From Protopterus annectens (lineage: Eukaryota; Chordata; Ceratodontiformes; Protopteridae): a DNA stretch of 64,000 bases. The stretch is taken from contig NC_056737.1 in assembly GCF_019279795.1 (NCBI RefSeq), forward strand, positions 1,194,318,485 to 1,194,382,484, given 5' to 3'. The notes below the pieces were generated by a model. That model made no database searches, had not been told where the DNA came from, and saw nothing but the letters and a program-made list of their open reading frames with translations. The translations under genes were made by a program, and so were the position numbers. This document shows positions 11,271 through 22,050 of the stretch, in pieces (position 1 is the first letter of the stretch; every line of letters begins with the position of its first letter).

Positions 11271-13970
11271 ATGTGAGTCATGCTGCTACCTTGCAGAAGG
11301 ACATTGGACTGTGATCCCACAACACCTTCCCATTCAAGGTGTTCACCCCCTCTTGTGTCACATACCACCCCTGTCTGCTGTCTTTTCTGCCTGCAAAAAC
11401 TTCCTCACCTACCCAACTTACCTCCCCACACATACCTATGTCTTTTCCCCAATATTCCACTCTCAACTTAAAAAAAAAGAATGGGCACATGTCCCAAAAA
11501 AAATATTGTCCCATACATAGCTCTCCATTTTGCACATGTATCCACTGAACACACATAATTTAGTCCAATTGGCTTAACAATGCAGTTATGTTGTCCTCAC
11601 CCCTCTCTCAGGGGTGGGGGTGAGAGTCCAAAGTCATCTAAAAAGTCTGTCAAAGGGCACAGTTTTTGCTATACAAGAAATGGATTGCTATGGTTCTTTC
11701 CTACACCTTTCCTGCACATACCTACCTGCCTTTCACTATGTTTTTACCCCTGCTTGCACCCCATTTCACCACTTTCCTATCTCCCCATTTTTCATTTATT
11801 TATATATTTTTGCATGCTGCTGTGCAAAGCTCCATGTCACGCAGCTTCGCTAAGCTCAGCTAAATGGAGCTATATTGATATATGTGTTTTAAATGATAAT
11901 AAACACATACAAAGTAAACACCTGTCCCCAAGATGATCACACCTGCAGACCACTGCATTAAACTGCCACGTCACACAGCTGTTAAATAAGACAGGTGGTT
12001 TAAGCAAAACATAGTAACTGCAAGTTACAATAATTAAGTATGTTTAAGTGGAGCTGCGTATCATGCCGCATTGCACAAACTTGCTGAAAGAGTAATGGAA
12101 AAATTGGGAGGGTACCTTGCAATCTGGTGCAAGAGTACATCACTAGAAAGCCAAACACAGAATAATGGATGTAAGTGAGGTCTCTCATAGCAGGTAAATT
12201 TACCCTTTTATTAGTAACATTTAGAAATAAACCTGCAAAGGCATTACTAGCAAATTATATGTTCTGCTGGGACTCTGGTGCAGAAATACATCCATATAAA
12301 GCCATGCACATACTAGTAGATGTAAAAAAAAGTATGTCACAGCATGTATGTGTATATATCTTGCAAATACACCTGCTGTAGCACTAAGTCAGTAGTTCTG
12401 TGTTCAAATCCAGTGGTCTGTAGCATTTAAATTACATTATTGTGAAGCAGCAATTAATGACTGAGCCATACAATCTTTATCCACACAATACATTTCAAAT
12501 GAAATTTCTGCTTTTCATTGATGGAAGTCACAGGCCTGCAGATAGCAACACACCACATATCCCTATAGCAAAACTGTAAGTGCATAAAGTGTCATGTCAT
12601 GCATTAATATGCATTCACGGATAATTTTAAAACAGGTAATGCAAATGAGGCCCACTACTCTCAGACTGCAGCACACAATCATTCCATAATGATATTACAG
12701 ATTAGCACAGTTGCACAACTAACATACACATATGAAGCCCCTGCTAGTAACAAGGACTTCTAGGATACATGTTGCAAATGAGTACCAGACTGTAACACAT
12801 GGCCTGACAGTTGCCCAAATGGTGGGCATAATGTTATATTTATCCCCAATGTTTCTCAAGGGCACAACAAACATGCTACATAGTACTGTGTTAATAATAC
12901 CATTGCCTAATATACTTACCTTAAACACATGCCTTAATTTGAGTGGAATAGGTACCATCCCTCTGGCTCTATATGTACAACAAAGCTGACACAGCTCCCA
13001 CAGTTACTCCTACAGCTTGTTGTCCTCCAAAGTGTTCACACTCTCTGCCTAGGCCTATTACCTGCATCTGTAGCCTACAGCACACACATCTCTATGCAAA
13101 AGTAGCTGGTAAAGACCTACCCTGTGTGATGATGTAGTCTTCTCACCCCAGTAATGTCCAGCACAACAAATCAGAAAGGGCTACTAATCTACATGAATAT
13201 CTTATATCTTTTCCAGTGGTTGCATGCCATTGGCTGATGATAGTAAAAATCAGCTCTGCTGGCTGCAATTAGCATTTCAGAACCACAGATTGGTTAAGAG
13301 GCAATTGCCTGTTACAAAGGCAAACAGCTGGCTATGGAGAACCATTTTGTATGAGACTTTCTGCATACAGAACACGCATTTGCAAAAACTTAAATATCAC
13401 CACATATCAACAGAGGAGTTTTGCACTCCATCAGGAATGTACTCTTTTTGTTTACAACAGGATGCAGATGTGTGAATATACTTACGGGGCATAGGGATTA
13501 CAGCATTAAGCCTTTATTAGAACTGTGATAATGACATGTTATTGATCCCCAGAACTTACTCCTACAGAGGATGTACACTACATCAAGGGTTGAATTTTTT
13601 TTTTGTCAATGTGGCACACTGTTCTCATAGGACTGACTCTTTATAGTGGTTGTAATAGCACACAGTGTTATTTGTTTGACATTGTTATTTTGACATTATC
13701 AGGGAGATTGCCCCTAGGGGACACAGTACAATAAACTCCAGTGTTGCGTGTATGATCATACAGCAGTATCTGTCATGGCATACACAGGAATAGCTGAGTA
13801 TCACTAGTATTGTAGTTGTACCCACATGCTTACTATGTCAGCACACTGTGGAATATGACATGTGTGGTCAAGCAGTGGATACAGACAGCCATTCTGTACT
13901 TTCTGTATCTCTATATAGTGTATTTCTATGCATGTGATCCTGACATGTGTTCTCATTTTGTTGTCTTTCA
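11271..13970. other. Unique DNA, no supported gene
   Basis: Several overlapping short frames at 11278-11936 lie in a C/T-rich stretch and have no recognisable motif. The rest is AT-rich with scattered short repeats (for example two related segments near 12110-12170 and 12262-12325). Nothing can be assigned. Confidence 0.5.
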
Positions 13971-13971
13971 G

Positions 13972-14383
13972 GAAACGTGTAGCCAAGACACTGTGCACCT
14001 TTCACGGATGCAGAGAAGGATATTATACTGGAAGGCCTCCGGCAGCAGCATGAACTCCTACTATCCAGGGGGAGGCGAAACAGGGAACAGTGGGCAGCAT
14101 TGTGGACTGATCTTGTCCATGACATGAATGCCACAGATCAACAGAGCAGGACATATGAGCAGGTACGACACTATGCAATGGGCACAATCAATGCTGCATG
14201 CAGAAGAAGAGAAGATGTAGCCAGGGATTGTGGTATCACCAGTGAAGGGCCTGCAGCTGAACAACCAGTCAGCCACTGAGGAATTCCTGGCAAACCTAGG
14301 CACACACGACAGCTACAAGGCATCGATCGCACCTTACATTGTGGATGTGGGTGGCACAGTTTCCACAGCAGAAGAGGGTGCAA
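13972..14383 (+). pseudogene. Harbinger-type Myb/SANT-like DNA-binding protein, exon 1 region
   Basis: A pyrimidine-rich acceptor (ttgtctttcag) precedes a frame reading FTDAEKDIILEGLRQQHELL and continuing through QWAALWTDLVHDMNA and RTYEQV. The spaced aromatic/Trp residues and the T-x-E-Q-V segment match the Myb/SANT-like protein encoded beside the transposase in PIF/Harbinger transposons. After the Myb-like part the frame hits a stop at about 14277; the continuation ATEEFLANLGTHDSYKASIA lies in another frame, so one frameshift separates them. A stop also precedes the domain at 13980. A gtaagt donor follows 14383. The intron beyond holds a LINE. The transposase partner is not found nearby. 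Confidence 0.55.
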
Positions 14384-14605
14384 GTAAGTTTAGTTTGATC
14401 AGCATTGCAGTACTGTAGCATTCAGTGTGTCAGGGTGTACATACTTTTACATAGGATCATTGGAGATTACTAGGCTAATGGCTCTGGGGCCCTTACAAGC
14501 CTAGCTAAGAGTTTATCCCCAGAAAAGAAACCAGAATCAGCACCTGTCACCTCTGTCAGTGAGGGACACAGGTGGAACCTCTGGGACAAATTTGTGGTTG
14601 TCCAT

Positions 14606-15190
14606 CTACTCATCAATGTTGCGCTTGAAGAGGGTAAATGACTTACTTTGCTTGACGTGTATGGGGAGTCTATTCCAGAGATGGGGAAGCCTCTGGGAAA
14701 CAAATCTGTCTACCCAGCAAGTTTTGCTAATGTCACATATTAAATTTAAGCCTTTTGATCGGGTACTACACGAGGAGTTAGACTTATGGATATGGAGCAT
14801 CTCTAGTAGACCAGGGTCTGAGATTGCCTTGTAGATGAGACACAGATCACCTCTGAGCAATCTGTATGATATAGAGTAGAGTGATAGTGATAGTGATTTG
14901 AGCCTCTCAACATAGGACAGGTGTTGGAGGCCATGGATTCTCTTTGTGAGGTATTTCTGTGGCCTTTCCAGTTGGTGCTGGTGTTTGGAGAGATATATAC
15001 CAAATGAGCCATTGTACTCAATTATTGGCCTAATGAGGGAGGAGTACAGAGAGGTAATAACCTCCTCTTTTGTGGATGCAATCCCTTTATTTATGATATG
15101 AACCAAGTAAAAGGTTTTTCTGACCAGTGCCGCTGCATGATGGTCAAATATGAGATTATTGTCAACTTGTGTACCCAGGTCTTTCACCAC
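14606..15190 (-). pseudogene. LINE ORF2 C-terminal region (copy A)
   Basis: An open stretch of 194 codons for the post-catalytic RT/thumb and C-terminal part. Landmarks: KDLGTQVDNNL, YSSLIRPIIEY, QLERPQKYLTKRI, LRGDLCLIYKAIS, CWVDRFVSQRLPHLWNRLP. This arrangement is characteristic of CR1-clade LINE C-termini. It is collinear with copies at 22.05-23.02 kb and 63.39-63.98 kb. Confidence 0.8.
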
Positions 15191-15201
15191 TGGTTGTGTG
15201 C

Positions 15202-16072
15202 TTAGGGGGTTGCTGCTAATGTGGTAATTGGTAGGGGTTGTGTTTTTGCCGAATGGTATGATAATACATTTTTTGCATTTAACTTAAAGCCATGACTTTG
15301 GCACCAGTCGTTTGTTGCTCTGAGACCCTCTTGAAGTATGTTAACATCATTTAGGGAGTCAATAACAGTACCCAACTTACAGTAGTCCACAAACCTGGTC
15401 AGCCACAGGCCTTTAGTCTTTGCCTGGACCACTGAGAAGTAAATGTAAACAACAGCAGTCCCAGGACAGATCCCTGGGGGGCACCACTAGTGACAGGTCT
15501 GCTATTGGAGGTAGTGACACCTATTTTGACCTTGTGGGTCCTGTCAGTGAGCCAGCTGGCCACCTACCTGATGAGATAGGGATTTACACCAAGTTCTGTT
15601 AGCTTTTTGATGATGCCTGAGTGTTGGATTATGTCAAAGGCTTTGGCCAAGCAAGGTAAGCTATGTGTACTGACTTTCCCCTCATCCATTGGCTTGGTGA
15701 CAGTCTCAAAAAAGTCAACCAGGTTCAACAGGCAAGATCTGCCCTTGATGAATCCGAACTGGGTGGGGTCAAGTGCTTGGAGATTGCCTATGTCCTTGTT
15801 TATGAGGTCCATAATAATACCTTCCATGGCCTTACAGATCAGACTTGTCAAGCTAATGGGTGATAGTTACCAGGGTCAGTAGTGGCACCACCTTTGTGCA
15901 AAGGGATGACAATGGCAGTTTTCCACTCTGCTGGAATAAAGCCTGTACTTGGGGTATGTTTGAATAGGGTGCTCAATGGCAAGGCTAGTTCTTGATGGAG
16001 ATATTGCAGAGTACAGCCTGGGATACTATCAGGTCCCATGGAAGCTGTGTTCTTTGCCTTGGATAGGATCAA
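15202..16072 (-). pseudogene. LINE RT domain fragments (copy A)
   Basis: RT core in three frames. 16072-15850 carries GPDSIPGCTLQYLHQELALP and the VIPLHKGG motif. 15851-15564 carries the SLICKAMEGIIMDLINKDIG and GFIKGRSCLLNLVDFF segments plus AKAFDIIQHSGI, where the first catalytic Asp region has decayed. 15432-15202 carries the second catalytic region as FVDYCKL, where relatives have FADD, so the active site is lost. Confidence 0.75.
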
Positions 16073-16245
16073 AGGTTCATAGGGAGGTACTAGGCTATTG
16101 GCCCTAGGGCCTATATAAGCCTAGCCAAAAAGTTACCCTGGCTTTCACCACCCAAGAAAATTATTTTCCTGTGGCCCTGTCGAGCAGAGCCACAGAGATG
16201 ATCCCCAGGATGAATTTCTTATTTCCCATCCAATCATCAAGATTT
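16066..16245 (-). mobile_element. Short LINE 3'-end fragment nested in copy A
   Basis: On the minus strand the linker frame runs to VLKAP and then jumps to NLDDWMGNKKF ... LLDRATG, the extreme LINE C-terminus, followed by a complete 3' tail (ggctaggcttatataggccc ... gcctagtacc). Copy A's RT resumes just downstream at ILSKAKN. This places a 5'-truncated LINE insertion of about 180 bp inside the older copy. Confidence 0.65.
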
Positions 16246-16642
16246 TTTGGGGCCTTTAACACTTGATCTATGGAGATGTGAGGTGCGGGGCAAGTGTCAG
16301 GGATATCGAATAGGCCTTTAAGGGGGGAAGAGAGGGTGAAGTTTGCACTGAACCTACCTGCTAGCAGGTTGGCTAAGTCAACAGGATCAGTGTAAGTGGC
16401 ACCATTAAGAACTAATTTGGAACAAACCTGGGCTTTGCCATGGAGGTTTCTGACATAACTGAAAAAGGCTTTGTGATTAGCCTTTGTTTCAGATGCTAGT
16501 TTTGATTCATAATTGGCTTTGGAGGTTTTCAATAGTGACCTAATTTGCTTGTTGAGGCTAAGGCGGGAGTTTATCCAATTGGGAATTTTTGCCTTTTTAC
16601 CCTTCACATGGGTGTCAGGTCTTTGTTCTTTGGGGGGGTTAA

Positions 16643-16826
16643 TTGCAGTTTGACTCTCATGCTCAGATGTTCACTGATATAACAATGAATACAGTAGCTA
16701 CTGCAAATGTGAGATATATGGACATATTACCTTGTTGTGGTGCAACATGCAGTGGTACTGACATTACCTCTCCCTCAACTTTTCACAAGTTCATCAGATA
16801 TCGGAGAGGCCGTGGTCCTGCTCCTG
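16643..16826 (+). pseudogene. Harbinger-type gene, probable internal exon
   Basis: An open frame ends FIRYRRGRGPAPG at a consensus gtaagt donor (16827). The next acceptor (atcacag, exon start 18068) restores the codon and continues GDHGGWSLSPTQ in the same frame, which supports a real, once-spliced transcript. The exon start is uncertain: no acceptor here fits all constraints well. Confidence 0.4.
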
Positions 16827-17095
16827 GTAAGTACAACACTGTTTTGTTATAGATGTAGGTTTACAGCAATGTAATCCCTAAAGTGTCATGCCAGGCCTGC
16901 TGCCTGGAGTGCTGTACTGTTGGCATGATTGACAACTGCACAGATATTTCTGACTGTACACATGTTAGAGTCATACCTATGCCTTGTAGGTGTGAACACA
17001 CTGATAGATGTGACAGTATTGTCAGTACATTACAGATTGTCATGTGTGTCAATTGTGCAGAGTCTTCACAACAAATGTTAACAGTGTACATCAGT

Positions 17096-17840
17096 CAGGG
17101 TTGCCAGATTTCCGACTGGCCAGGTAGGGACTAAAAAAAAAAAAAAAAAGGTCTTCCACGTCTTTAATAAGGAACACCAGAGTTCCGCATTAAACAGAAG
17201 TAGCTCTGTGTGTTTATTTTTTATTTGATTGGCCCGGACCAATCAAAAATAAATAAGCACAGAGCTACTTCTGTTTAATGCGAAACATCGCAGTTCTGCA
17301 TTAGACAGAAGTAGCTCTGTTTTGCGAAGTTTTCATTGGCCGATATACCGGTACATGGGCCAATCAAAAATCGCTAAACACGGAGCTACTTCTGTTTAAT
17401 GCGAAACATCGCAGTTCCGCATTAAACAGAAGTAGCTCTGTTTTGCGATGTTTTCATTGGCCCGTATACCGGTATACAGGCCAATCAAAAATCGCTAAAC
17501 ACGGAGCTACTTCTGTTTAATGCGGAACATCACAGTTCCGCATTAAACAGAAGTAGCTCTGTTTTGCGATGTTTTAATTGGCCCGTATACCGGCATACGG
17601 GCCAATCAAAAATCTCTAAACACGGAGCTTCATGTGTTTAATGTGGAACTTCCGCATTAAACACAAGAAGCTCCATGTTTAGCAATTTTTGATTGTCCCG
17701 TATGCTGGTATATGGGCCAATCAAAAAAAAAAAAAAACAAAGCGGAGGCTGCCCAGGATTTAAACCAGCAATGCAGGAATCGGGATCAGGCTGCTGATCT
17801 CGGGACAGTCCCGCCCAAATAGGGATGTCTGGCAACCCTG
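17096..17840. mobile_element. hAT-type non-autonomous element with internal palindrome array
   Basis: Terminal inverted repeat cagggttgccagat / atgtctggcaaccctg, with flanking 8-bp duplications acatcagt (17088-17095) and acctcagt (17841-17848) differing at one base. The 8-bp duplication and CAGGG-type termini fit the hAT superfamily. The interior is an array of about four ~118-bp units, each itself a palindrome: attaaacagaagtagctctg on one side, cagagctacttctgtttaat on the other, with attggcccgtataccggtat at the centre. A poly-A tract lies at 17134-17149. No transposase. Confidence 0.85.
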
Positions 17841-18067
17841 ACCTCAGTGTTACTAATGAGATTGCTGTGTAAACAGTTTTTATTTACAAGTAACTACAGC
17901 TGTTTGTGGGAAAAGTAATGTCCTCTTGTCCTGTTATATGAGGTTGGGTTTTCAACAGGTTTGTAATAGTGACAGCAGTGTATAAAGCCTTACCTATATT
18001 GCAACATAGTACTGCAGAGTATAATAGTGCAGGTATTAATGCACTGCTTTTTCCTTTCTGATCACAG

Positions 18068-18846
18068 GTGACCATGGAGGTTGGTCTCTGTCTCCTACAC
18101 AACTTGATGTCAGTGTCTCTTCAGACTTTGATAATGATAGTGGCCACAGTGAAGCACAGGTTGGGGTTTCAGGGGCTGAATTTTTCCAAGAGGTTGACAT
18201 CCCCCTTCTGTCCTCATTGTCACTGCACAAAGTCAGTATGCCCACACATACCCAGTCCCTAGAGGCCACAGATACTGGACAGTCTGAGTGTGGGGACATT
18301 GAACAGGAAAGTGTGGCAAATATGGCTTCAGCAAGTGTAAACTCTGGTCATAGCCAGAGAGCCTATGAGGTTCCACACAGGTGGATTGATAGGGGCGCTT
18401 GTATGAGGCCTTCTGTCCATCCACCACCTGTTGCAGGTGTCACATCATGGGTCACTCAGAGCATGTTTTGAGCCATCATGGAGGCATAGGCATGTTCTGA
18501 AAGGAACTCCAGATGTACACTTATGGTTATGGATGCAGCACAGTCAGACATCCATAACTGCCTCCATCACATTGCTGACATCCAGGATCAGTTCACTGAT
18601 GCAGTGGAAAGAAGGTGGGCTGAGAAAGATTGCACACTATCTGTCTTGGAATACACATTGTCTGTGCTGGAACATCTGGCTGGAGTTGAGCGTCAGACTT
18701 GTGGACATAGGTCAGCAACCCCATTAGCTGAGAGTCCACATGGCCATGCACAATCACGCCCCTGTAGTGGCAGTACATCCAGTGCTACAGAGGAGGAGTG
18801 TGCTGTCCACACCAAGACTTGGCAGGCCGTGGGCTTATGCTCCTGA
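18068..18846 (+). pseudogene. Harbinger-type Myb protein, C-terminal exon
   Basis: Starts at an atcacag acceptor in frame with the exon ending at 16826. A Ser/Thr-rich linker (SPTQLDVSVSSDFDNDSGHS ...) leads to stops at about 18469 and 18490. The same frame then continues with a helical stretch MDAAQSDIHNCLHHIADIQD ... DCTLSVLEYTLSVLEHLAGVE up to a stop at 18846. A C-terminal coiled coil after a low-complexity linker is usual in Harbinger Myb-like proteins. In-frame stops mark it as a pseudogene. A possible polyadenylation signal (aataaa) lies near 19531. Confidence 0.45.
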
Positions 18847-18849
18847 GCA

Positions 18850-19585
18850 TTCTCGTGGAGGGCATAGTCCCAGCAGATAGCAGTCACCATCAGGTACTAG
18901 CACCACTTTTGACCTTGGGCATGGAGATGCCAGTGCATCTCCTGCCAGAGCCAGTTCCCATGTTTGGAGCCACATGACAGTGAACTGTCAGCTCTACCAT
19001 GCATGGGTCAAAGGTGTCCAACATACGTATGTGTAGGGAAAGCACTGAGCTTGACTGTGTACATGCACACACTTACACACCACTGCCAAATGCAGGTCAC
19101 CTACTTACACACACAGCACTTTTCCATGGTCCAGCTTGCCTGCTTTCCTTTCTGACTCACACACATGCTGTCAACCTTTTGGGTCAACCTAGGCCTCCTG
19201 CACCCCCAAACAACACCCTGTGCAAGTGATAAGACCTGTGCCATATCCCTGCCATCCTCATCATCGATGCAGGGAAATGAAGCTGTGTGTCTAATGCACA
19301 GGGAGATTATATAAATTAAGATGTACTTGTGTAATGCAGTGTTGCTTTGCCATGCTACTTGTACTGGTCACTGACAAATGCTGTATACTGACATTTGTAA
19401 TGAGTATTATTTTGTGTACCTTACTTTGTATGATGTTGCAATGTCTGTATACTTACACAATGAAAGGTATGTCATTGACTTGTTTCTGTTTCAGGTTTCT
19501 GTTGGGGACACCTATGGATACACAGCAGCAATAAAGCCATAGACTTCACAGCACAAAATGAAATTTCAGCACAGAAGAAATATGT
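18850..19585. other. Unassigned, possible 3' flank of the Harbinger-type gene
   Basis: GC-richer than average up to about 19300, then AT-rich. No motif is recognised, and the short frames on both strands are unsupported. Confidence 0.4.
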
Positions 19586-19587
19586 TT

Positions 19588-20111
19588 TCACCAAGATACA
19601 GCACTATAGGTGCATGGCTCCATCATATGTGTATAACATGCTAACAAGGTACAGCACTATAGGCGCGTGGCTCCATAGGTTCATATGTGTATAACATGCT
19701 AACAAGGTACAGCACTATAGGTGCGTGGCTCCATAGGTTCATATGTGTATAACAGGCTAACAAGGTACAGCACTATAAGTGCATGGGTCTATAGGTTCAT
19801 ATGTGTATAACAAACTAATAAGGTACAGCAGTATAGGTGCATGGCTCCATAGATTCATATGTGTATAACAGGCTGACAAGGTACAGCACTATAGGTGCAT
19901 GGCTCTATAGGTTCATATCTGTATAACAGGCTAACAAGGTACAGCACTATAGATGCATGGCTCCATAGGTTCATATGTGTATAACAGGCTAATAAGGTAC
20001 AGCACTGTAAGTGCATGGGTCTATAGGTTCATATCTGTATAACAGGCTAACAAGGTACAGCACTATAGGTGCATGGCTCCATAGGTTTATATGTGTATAA
20101 TAGGCTAACAA
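19588..20111. repeat. 58-bp minisatellite
   Basis: About nine copies of a ~58-bp unit built on aaggtacagcactataggtg, catggctccataggttcata and tgtgtataacaggctaac. Some units are shortened. Confidence 0.95.
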
Positions 20112-20207
20112 GGATGATGGTGTCATTCATCCTACTCATGCATGCTTATCTGTGAAAAGGTCTGATACCCCTGATAAGTGTCACCAGGACTTTGAGAGCT
20201 AACACAT

Positions 20208-20560
20208 CTACAAGCTGTGGTGATGGAGATGAACAACCTTCAAATTGTCAGTGTCCAGTACAGACAGTTGTCTGACACCAGTTATTATTTTCTTGTTTTG
20301 CATCTCAATGTGTAACTTGAACTTGATGTGTGTCACAGCAGATATGTGTCTCACATGCATGGGGGGCCTGTTACATGTAGGGTGTAGTGTCTGTATTATA
20401 TACCTGTCTCTCCAGCATGTGCAATTTATATGACAGTGATGGTGTAGGTGTGTAGAACAGGTAAGATATGTGTTAGTCCTGTCATGGATACACAGGAGGT
20501 ACACAGTGGCATCTGACACCTCCTTGTATGGCAGCATACACATCCCTTACAAAGCATTTA
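20208..20560 (-). pseudogene. Highly decayed CR1-like LINE C-terminus
   Basis: The minus-strand frame contains CTCWRDRYIIQTLHPTCNRP then PMHVRH, which aligns with TCWRDRFITQRLPSLWNRIP then VHVRQ of copy C. It is followed by VRQLSVLDTDN, matching the SLLDRGT terminus. Upstream spacing (YLTCSTHLHHHCHI) is also collinear. Its 3' tail is absent. Confidence 0.65.
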
Positions 20561-20989
20561 GGAGACAGACTACATATGTACACTCCTGATATGGACTTCA
20601 TAGGACATATTATCTACAATGTGTATTGGTGTACCATGAAACCTGTGTGGCTGCTATATGCCTATGTAATGAGATATAAAGGGTGCCACTGCACACAAAG
20701 GTGTGATGAGTGCCAAATTCAGTATAACAATGGCAGTCTGGAATTTACATCCCATACCTTTCTGTATAGGTTGTACAAAATTGAATGCATCCCCACATCT
20801 TACTGACCAGTGGAAGTCAAAGGCTACATTATTCTCTGTCTATAAGTCCATAAATAATGGTTCACCTGTGTGCTGTTTGTGGACAATACTATATTTTCCA
20901 GGGGTGGATGACTTCCATTATGATAGTATTGTACAGGCTTTGGCATTTAGTATTTGTCAGTGGCTCAGATAACACCTGAATGCCAGGGA

Positions 20990-21058
20990 ATCTTCTTGGG
21001 CTAGGCTTATATAGGATCCATGGCCATTAGCCTAGTACACACCTATGAACCTATGAAT
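20990..21058 (+). mobile_element. Isolated LINE/SINE 3' tail
   Basis: Reads tgggctaggcttatatagga ... ggccattagcctagtacac and ends cctatgaacctatgaa. These are the hairpin and terminal 8-bp repeats of the LINE/SINE tail family. No tRNA-like head or LINE coding sequence adjoins it, so the parent is undetermined. 21059-21540 holds nothing I can assign. Confidence 0.75.
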
Positions 21059-21665
21059 GTGTGTCTCATCCATCCTTGATAACTATTGGTTCTGTGTGGG
21101 ATTCAGTGAAAGCTCCTAATATTCAGTCACTTACTAATGTAGTCAGTCAGAGGTCACTGACAGTGGCTGTGACTGCAGAAAAGGGAATGGCTAGAAGCAG
21201 TACGCCATTAATGAGTAAAATCCACTGGTGACTGGCATCATTGAAGTGTAGGTCTCCCAATGCTATCTTCCCAGATTATGACTGTCATACACTTGCCTAT
21301 CCACCAGCTGACATAACACTCTGTAGATAACCTACACAGTTTCCAGCAAGGTCTGCTGACCTAATATTGTCAAACACATTGTCAGGCCATGGAAGGTAGA
21401 ATGAGTCATATGCCCATCATCCATTGCACTGTGTAACACTCAATGGAGTCCACCGGTTAGAGTCGGTAGGCATGATTTAGCCTTGAGCAAAACAAACTGT
21501 GTTTGGTCCAGTATCAGTAGGTGTATGACAGTTACTGCTCATAGGTTCATAGGTTCATAGGTTCATACTAGGCTATCTGCCCTGGGGCAATTATAAGCCT
21601 AGCCCGATTCTGTATGGCTTACGCCACCCCTTGATTTGAGTATACTGTGCCCTTTTTAAGGTTTA

Positions 21666-22039
21666 AATAATATGAACAATGAATCCTGCCACAGTCTGGG
21701 TAAACGCTCAAGCTTCATATAAAATAAATAAATAGTATATCACAAGATCCACAGAGCGAGAGCGAAGCAGAGTCTATATTCAAACTGTTTATTAAAATCA
21801 ATTAACGCTAAATTATGCATTAGTTTTAGTGTTAATTGATTAATTGAGTTATTACTTTTGTAATTAATTAGTGTCACATTATATAAGTGATTCTACATGC
21901 TCTGGTTAATGTGATCTGATGAAGCTCTTAATTTGAGTGAAAGCGCTTATCCGACCTGCAGTGTGTTTTTATTTTTATTTTAATAAACAGTTTGAATATA
22001 GACTCTGCTTCGCTCTCGCTCTGTGGATCTTGTGATATA
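21666..22039 (+). mobile_element. Penelope-like insertion with inverted arms, in LINE copy C
   Basis: Inserted in the LINE 3' UTR with a 14-bp duplication ctttttaaggttta (21652-21665 and 22040-22053). It carries 64-bp inverted arms (21735-21798 and 21977-22040; gtatatcacaagatccacag at the outer side). Between the arms, at 21913-21952, lies a hammerhead-ribozyme-like core. Such ribozymes in terminal repeats are established for Penelope-like elements. No RT is present, so this is a terminal-repeat-only derivative. Confidence 0.55.
21913..21952 (+). ncRNA. Hammerhead-ribozyme-like motif
   Basis: CTGATGA at 21916-21922 is followed by a possible stem II (gctc/gagt, 7-nt loop), GAAA at 21939-21942, and a minimal stem III (agc/gct) with T at the expected cleavage position 21948. 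The next bases atc can pair with gat just before CTGATGA (stem I), and a further ggt/acc pair lies beyond an internal loop. One extra A after CTGATGA compared with the consensus could weaken it. Activity is untested. Confidence 0.45.
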
Positions 22040-22050
22040 CTTTTTAAGGT

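Larger units (their letters stand above)
14425..16640 (-). mobile_element. CR1-like LINE copy A, 5'-truncated
   Basis: Minus-strand LINE covering the linker between endonuclease and RT, the RT domain and the 3' end. Recognisable pieces in 5'-3' order: a Lys-rich linker (16607-16260), GPDSIPG with WKTAIVIPLHKGG (16072-15850), GFIKGRS (15851-15564), a catalytic region reading FVDYCKL instead of FADD (about 15385), and the C-terminal stretch RPIIEYNGSFGIYL ... LLRGDLCLIYKAIS ... CWVDRF (15190-14606). The 3' tail with the ctaggctt hairpin is at 14440-14510. It is broken by frameshifts and a nested insertion at 16066-16245. It lies in an intron of the Harbinger-type gene. Confidence 0.85.

Noticed and set aside
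11278-11936. Cluster of overlapping frames on both strands
   Set aside because: C/T-rich sequence with few stops, no motif, no splice support and no consistent frame.
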